Of a stretch of DNA of 64,000 bases, positions 58,617 to 64,000 are shown piece by piece. The translations under genes were made by a program, and so were the position numbers. Source of the stretch: Vanilla planifolia. Its lineage: Eukaryota; Streptophyta; Magnoliopsida; Asparagales; Orchidaceae. Below the pieces are notes generated by a model that was given only the letters and a program-made list of their open reading frames with translations, was not told where the DNA came from and ran no database searches. The stretch covers positions 8,751,527 through 8,815,526 of the forward strand of contig CM043870.1 of the NCBI GenBank assembly GCA_023846275.1, written 5' to 3'. Positions within the stretch are counted from its first letter, which is position 1, and each line of letters opens with the position of its first letter.

Positions 58617-60682
58617 TTAGTTTGTCATCAATGCTTGTTATGTGGCTACTTTCTAAATTAATTATTGAGTCTTAGGTTTCAAATTTTTGCATCTTAATTT
58701 AGTCTATAAAATTTTCATTATATTATTACAAACTTTTGTAGAAAGGTTAACCAATGGGAGTGACATGTATTGTACATTTTGATATGATGATCACAAACCT
58801 AAGCTAAATATTATTAATATCTTATTAATCTTAGTGTTATTTCAATTCAATGTTATGGTGTAGTATTTTGGATTTATTAGAGCAAAGATCAAAGCATCTA
58901 AAGTGAATGAAGATTGAATGCTCAACTTGCTAAATTTAGAGCCAAGAACCAAGCTTTTTATAGAGAGACTAATCTACAAAAAACTACATTTTTAAACATC
59001 TATAGGTTAGCATGCTAAATTTTTCTTTTCTTTGTACTTTTGACACCTAGGATCATACAGTCATAGTTTATGTATACTTGAGTTAGTTTTGTTTTGTGAT
59101 GCATTACATTATATTTGATCTTAAAAATTAAGTCTTTTAAATTTTTAAGATCTTAAAAAAATGTTTTAAAATAAATAAACAAAATTTTGACCTAAGCACG
59201 CATTCCTCGATCAAACCTGAAGGCTCAAGCTAAGTGGCTCACAATGCTGGGCACTAAGCCTTGAGGAGCCATGGGTTAGGAGATCAACTGAAACTGAGTC
59301 AGGTTAGGTCTGAGTCTCGATTAAAGTACAAATCATGTAGCAGCTTAGGTTAAATTGGGTCAGGACATCACTCTTAAACCAGGCTTAAGTGTAGCAAGTC
59401 AAGTTAGACACATGAATATTAAGTAATTGGATCAGGTCATGTCAAACCCTTTTAAATTTGCATGTCAATGTCATGGGTCATGACCTCACAAGAGCACCAA
59501 GGGATAGCCAAACCCATTAGGTTGACTTATATGTGCAAAGAAAATATTGTAATTGGTAAAGTTCATGCACATGCTTATAATGTAGAACCAAAAAATGAAC
59601 TATGTTTGTTTTTTATGTAGAGCTAACCAGTGCCAACCAATCACACATTTTCATGATCGAATGGTCATGATCACATCCACCTTTTTGAATAATAAACTTC
59701 ATCTGGTTGTCTATCTAAAATACTTGATCGAATAGTGGAGATCTTCACCACATTGTATTTCATTTAGCCATCTATTTGACATGCTTGATTGAATGGTTAA
59801 GGGCTTCTTTGCCTTTGTGAATAGTGATTTTATGCATAATCACTATCTATGTTGCTTTTGAATTTAATGATGCATACCAAATCTTGTTATGATTAAGTTT
59901 GGACCTTGAATTACTATTCTTATTGGGTGGTGCCTATTTCGCACCATCTACCTAGATTTTATGATAGCTATTATTCATCTTCTTTATTTCTTATAATGGC
60001 TAGCTTTTGAAAAAGCCAATTCTAGCCATTGGGAGATTTATTTTGGCATATTGTTGTTTTGACTATAAATAAAGATCATTTATGAACATTTGAATTTGAT
60101 GAATCAACTTGACAATTTCAAAAATGCTCAAACGAAATCCAAAAGTATGAGCATCAATTTCAGCATGTTTATGGGAGCTATGGGTTCTTTCATTTCTTGT
60201 TTCTACTATTCTCTTCTATGATTATTTTATATCATTCAGGTAACATCTATATCAATAGTTTGTTGTGTCATTCTTGATTAAAAGATTTAAAGGGGTAAGA
60301 GTTTTCGTATGTACCAATTCTTATAAAGCTTTCAATTATTTTATAGCCAATCTTTGTAGATTTTGGCGTATCATTGGAGCAACGATTTTTGTTTTACCCC
60401 TACCAATCTCGACAAATGATAGTGATTAATGGAAGCCTGATCTATGATTAAAGGTGGATGTAAACAAGATTTTAACCAGACTAACTAAAAAATCTTAGTG
60501 CCTTTTTTTATTATTACATATTTTTTCTTTTTTATTTTATTAAACAATTTTCCTAAAAATAAATTTTTATTTCTAAGCAAAGTTTTTTTCTTTAATAAAA
60601 AAGTTTTCAAAATCAAAAAATTTTGTTAAATATATAATTCACCTCTCCCTCTTATGTGTTGTGCCTCACATAATTCACATCA
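58617..60682 (+). repeat. AT-rich DNA including the 5' LTR end of Copia relic 3
   Basis: The right end ...cataattcaca directly precedes the primer-binding site at 60,685. The 'ttcacctctccctcttatg' block just before it parallels the U5 ends of Copia relic 2 at 41,750 and 47,930, so the elements are related. A TATA box (TATAAAT, 60,064-60,070) would be its promoter. The LTR start could not be placed. 59,190-59,510 is a GC-richer stretch with repeated 'gggtca(g/t)g' words and is of unknown origin. Confidence 0.45.
60064..60070 (+). promoter_or_regulatory. LTR TATA box of Copia relic 3
   Basis: TATAAAT in 'gactataaataaagatc', 0.6 kb before the LTR end, matching the spacing seen in the other Copia relics (about 0.5-0.7 kb). 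Confidence 0.45.
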
Positions 60683-60684
60683 AA

Positions 60685-60699
60685 TGATGTCAAAGCAAG
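60685..60699 (+). other. Primer-binding site of Copia relic 3
   Basis: TGATGTCAAAGCAAG, a decayed TGGTATCAGAGCxAG, two bases after the LTR end. Confidence 0.6.
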
Positions 60700-60739
60700 C
60701 TTTTTGTCAAAAACAATTCTAAAACAAGATCCTTATGGC

Positions 60740-62340
60740 TCTTTTATGTGTTAAAGATAATGCGATCTTATCTAAGGGAGCATCATCACACTAACCACAT
60801 TTGTTCAAAGGTGAGTTTTGTGTTTATCAGATAAATTGGATGTGTTTAATTTTAGAATCAAATGATTTGAAGATTTGGGACATTGTTGAACATCCATTTA
60901 TTTTTTAGTAAGACTGTCAATGGCAAAAAATTAAGAAAATTATTAGATAAACTAAATCCTAAGAGAAAAATAAAGTCAACTTAATTCTCAAGCTATGAAT
61001 ATTTTGTGTTATAGTTTGAGTACTTTTTAATATAAATAGATCATAAATTTAAAATGACACATGAGATTTTGTCAAAACTTGAAGTTATCTATGAGAGTAC
61101 TTCTCAAGTTTAAGAGACTAAAATCAACATGCTTGTTAATAAGTATGAATTATTTTGAATGAATACAAATGAGAGCATTAAGGCCATATTTATAAGATTT
61201 CTTAACATTGTTAATAATTTATCTAACCTTGGTAAGGAGTTTTTTTATTGTTGAATTGATAAGAAAGATTATTTGAATTCTTCCTTAATAATATGATTCT
61301 TTTGTGATGCTTTTAAAAGTAGTAAAAACTATTTCAACTATATCACTAGATGAGTTATTGAGTCAGCTCTTAACAAATGAGATTGAGCTTGAAAGGAGAA
61401 AAGATGAAGAACTTGTGGCTTAAAAAGAAAAGAAAAAGAAGAAGGAAGAAAAAATAGCTTTGTAGTCGATTCTTCCACATATTCAAATTTCTCCATCTCA
61501 AATGACATAGCTCTTATTTCTAAAGGTTTATCTCAATTATATAACTAAAGAAATGTAGGTAAATCATTTGGTAATAATAAAAAGCAAAAGGGAAAATTAT
61601 TTCTCATGAAGAAACTATTTAATATGAATGCAAATTACTTAGGCATATAAGGCTCAATTTCCTCCACAACAAGTGGAGAGTTGAGAAGTTTCAAAAATAA
61701 AAGAAGAAGAAATGATGATCTCATGGGATGATTCAGATAATTCTTTTAATGAAGAAGACAAGAAAGAGAGTTTTGAATTATCTTATGGAAAAAGACAATA
61801 TTCCTATTGCATCTTTAGATGATGAGGTATGTTTCACTTCCTCCTATTCATTATCTTTTGTTTGGATGATTATGAAGAATAACATATTAATGTTTGCATC
61901 AAGTATAAGAAATTAGCTTCTAAATATCTTAAATTAAAAGAAAAACATGAAATTTATTTAGGTTTGAGTGAACATTTGAATGAGTTGAATGTTAATTATT
62001 TACATGAGATTAAGATTAAAAGAGATGAGAAAGCTTCTATTGTTATCAAAAATACATGCACAGTTAAAGAATTAAATTATTTGAAAAATTTGCATGCTCA
62101 TTGTAAGACTCCTTTTCATAAGGTTGGTCATCCTAGAAATTTTATATACTCTTTTGCATCAAATATAATTTGTAATTATTGCATGAGAGTTGAACATATT
62201 TTCTCTTATTACAAATTTGAAAACATTATTGATAATAAAACTTTTAGATTTGTTTCAATTAGATAGAATAGTTTAATTAATATTTAAGTTAAGACATATG
62301 GACTCAAAAAAGTCTAGGACTCAAAAAGTAATGATTGATT
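60740..62340 (+). pseudogene. Copia relic 3 gag (SIRE/Maximus-like)
   Basis: Blocks in order: NDLKIWDIVEHPF (60,860-60,900), LNSQAMNILCYSLS (60,981-61,022), the LPxS block after a stop-rich stretch, and TISTISLDELLSQLLTNEIE followed by LERRKDEELVA (61,330-61,420). Then comes a TAA at 61,421-61,423 where the family has Gln, followed by a KEKKKKKEEKIAL stretch. The tail includes WDDSDNSFNEE (61,720) and a conserved coiled region at 61,964-62,266, with NYLKNLHAHCKTPFHKVGHP and the zinc-knuckle-like NIICNYCMRVEHIFSYYKF (CxxC...H; last position Tyr for Cys). It is the same gag type as the relic at 11.3-13.0 kb, but pol is still present downstream. Confidence 0.8.
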
Positions 62341-62790
62341 TATTTTGTAGATAAGTCTTCCTTGAAAAAACTAAGAAATGTATATGGTACTTGGATAATA
62401 GATGCTCAAGACACATGATCGGAGAAGCATCTTTATTCATCCACTTGAACTCTTATAATATTAGTGAAGTTACTCTTTATAACATCTCCAAGAAGAAAGT
62501 GATTGGAATTAGAATCATAGGTAATTCACACACTTCTATAAGAATGGTTCTCATATAAGTTTAAAGTACAATCTTGTTAATATTATTTAATTATATGATT
62601 CTAATTTTAATATTTTACTTAATAAAAATAAATGCATCATTAGTAAAGATAATATTCTCTTATCATTGGATGTAAAAAAGATAATACATATGTTTTACTT
62701 TTGTATATGATTAAGGATAATAGACTAGGATTTCTTATCTCACATGACATTAATTCTACTTTATGACAAAAGATTTTATCACTTAAGAAT
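62341..62790 (+). pseudogene. Copia relic 3 protease region
   Basis: KCIWYLDNRCSRHMIGEASL at 62,374-62,433 is the family's WYLDSGCSRHMTG motif. The catalytic Asp stays but the DSG triad reads DNR, so the protease would be inactive. Frames after it are broken; a DNILLSLDVK stretch at about 62,650 belongs to the linker towards the integrase. Confidence 0.75.
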
Positions 62791-63760
62791 GTTTTATTTT
62801 AAAAATCTTATAAACTTTAACCTTTTTAGAGGTTTACCAATAGTTAAGTGATCAATTATTTGGTCTATGCCAATTAGGAAAATAGATCAAGGAGAGGTTT
62901 AAACCACTTAAAGACATTACCATTAAGAAACCTTTAGTGCTTGTTCATTTTGATCTGTTTGGTCTTATTCATCCAAAAAGTCTATGTAGAAAAAAATATG
63001 GGTTGGTAATTATAAATGATTTTATTGAGTTTACATGGGTTCTTTTTTTTAAAAATAAAAGTGAAGCATTTAAAAACATTTATAAGATTGATTATTAGGA
63101 TAGAGAAGGAGCATGAAGTTAGGTTAGTCACCATTAGGAGTGATAATAGAGGGAAATTCAAGAATAAATTGTTTGATTATTTTTGTAATACAAATGCAGT
63201 ATTGTATACCTTTTCTTCATCTAAGATCCCTCAACAAAATGATGTAATTGAAAGAAAGAATAGAATCATACAAGATGCCATAAGATGTATGCTAAATGAG
63301 TATAATGTTCTCAAATATTTTTTAGCTAGGATAGTTACTACCACATATTATGTGTTTAATAAAATAATTTGTATAATTTTATTAAATATTTTCCTTTTTG
63401 AGTTATTTTATGATAAGAAACTCAAGGTATCTCATTTTCATATCTTTGGATGCAAATGTTTTATTTTAAATAATTAAAAAATATTTAGATAAATTTAATG
63501 CTAAGTCTAATGAAGGGATCTTTTAAGATATTCATTTACAAGTAGAACATTTAAGATATATAACAAGAGGATACTAGTTATAGAAGATATAATTCATATT
63601 AAATTTGATAAATCTCTTATTAAAACATTTAGTAGTTATCATCAAGATGAGCATCTTGGTGATAATGAATATTTAAGTCTTAGAGAAGAAACATTAGAGG
63701 ATATAGTTAAAATCAATGAACCAATAAAAGAAGAAAATTAGATTAAGAAGTAATTGAGAT
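62791..63760 (+). pseudogene. Copia relic 3 integrase (DDE triad retained)
   Basis: The core starts with KYGLVIINDFIEFTW (62,994-63,038; first catalytic Asp codon at 63,018-63,020). After a frameshift near 63,075 comes an uninterrupted frame to 63,477, with VRLVTIRSDNRGKFKN (second Asp; family SDNGGEF), IPQQNDVIERKNR (catalytic Glu; family PQQNGVVERKNR), CMLNEYN, and YDKKLKVSHFHIFGCKCFIL. After a stop at 63,475-63,477 the GKFDAKSDEGIF-like block follows as DKFNAKSNEGIF, and then the FDxSLIKTFS-like block near 63,605. It is better preserved than any other LTR-element domain here, which makes this the youngest of the three Copia relics. Confidence 0.85.
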
Positions 63761-64000
63761 GTCGTAAAGATCATCTTATTGAGTCGATCATAAGAGATGT
63801 AAGACAGAAAGTTAGAACTAGAAGCTCTTTTAATCTTATAGTATTTGTATCACATATTGGATCAAGTTTTATTAAAATACTTTTAAAGATGAGCCTTTGA
63901 TTATTGTAATGAATGAGGAGTTAATACAATTTAAAAAAAACAGGTACGAGATCTTGTATCTAAGCAAAATGATAAAAAATCATTGGTACAAAATGAGCTT
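63761..64000 (+). pseudogene. Copia relic 3 reverse transcriptase, first residues (cut by window end)
   Basis: The block EELIQFKKN, then after a frameshift RDLVSKQND, corresponds to the family's EELxQFxRNxVWDLVxRP, which opens the RT domain. The HWYKMSF-like reading at the very end matches the following GTKWVF block. The catalytic YVDD box lies outside the window. Confidence 0.65.

Noticed and set aside
1..64000. CRISPR array, phage, bacterial operon or organellar insertion
   Set aside because: No regularly spaced short palindromic repeats, no ribosome-binding-site-led gene series, and no plastid or mitochondrial gene fragment was recognised.

Overview
This is 64 kb of very AT-rich plant nuclear DNA. 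It is built mostly of decayed, nested retrotransposons and holds one gene that looks functional, a histone H2A gene at 52.8-53.3 kb. The plant assignment rests on four things. The H2A gene has its intron at the usual plant position and a plant-type histone promoter element (ACGTCA plus GATCCGCG). The LTR elements belong to plant lineages: SIRE/Maximus-like Copia and chromovirus-like Gypsy, probably Tekay/Del. The LINEs have the RT, zinc-finger and RNase H order of plant L1 elements. The elements have lost many C residues, with TAG, TAA or TGA where the families have Trp or Gln. An angiosperm is nearly certain; a monocot is possible but not provable here.

Layout. 0-9.4 kb is degenerate AT-rich DNA with a relic of a Gypsy LTR (about 0.3-0.5 kb), the RNase H tail of an old LINE (2.9-3.3 kb), and an inverted/direct repeat composite (4.05-5.47 kb). 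9.4-15.5 kb is a pol-less Copia relic: LTR, primer-binding site, gag, start of the 3' LTR. That 3' LTR was split by a 2.1 kb solo LTR (13,215-15,333) flanked by the 5-bp duplication CACAA, and the Copia 5' LTR at 9.56 kb supplies the unoccupied version of the same site. 18.3-25.66 kb is a head-to-tail array of four ~1.7-1.9 kb units plus a fragment; each unit has a methionine-tRNA-type primer-binding site on the minus strand. 26.6-48.0 kb is a second SIRE-like Copia relic whose 5' LTR is split by a ~13 kb minus-strand Gypsy element with LTRs of about 4 kb (28.3-41.35 kb). One of those Gypsy LTRs carries a further 244-bp insertion with a perfect 17-bp target duplication.

49.8-53.4 kb is the only long stretch with normal base composition. 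A 5'-truncated LINE (about 49.88-52.19 kb, poly-A tail) sits in a ~15-bp minisatellite and ends about 620 bp upstream of the H2A start codon, on the same strand. The H2A gene has a 36-bp in-frame tandem duplication around its start codon. 54.3-56.6 kb is a much older LINE. 58.5 kb holds a second copy of the 15-bp minisatellite. From about 60 kb to the right edge runs a third SIRE-like Copia element on the plus strand (LTR end, primer-binding site, gag, protease, integrase, start of RT), cut by the window end.

No tRNA, rRNA, CRISPR array, organellar insertion or multi-gene host pathway was seen. The main interest is genome architecture and the unusual H2A gene; I found no evidence for an undescribed multi-gene system.
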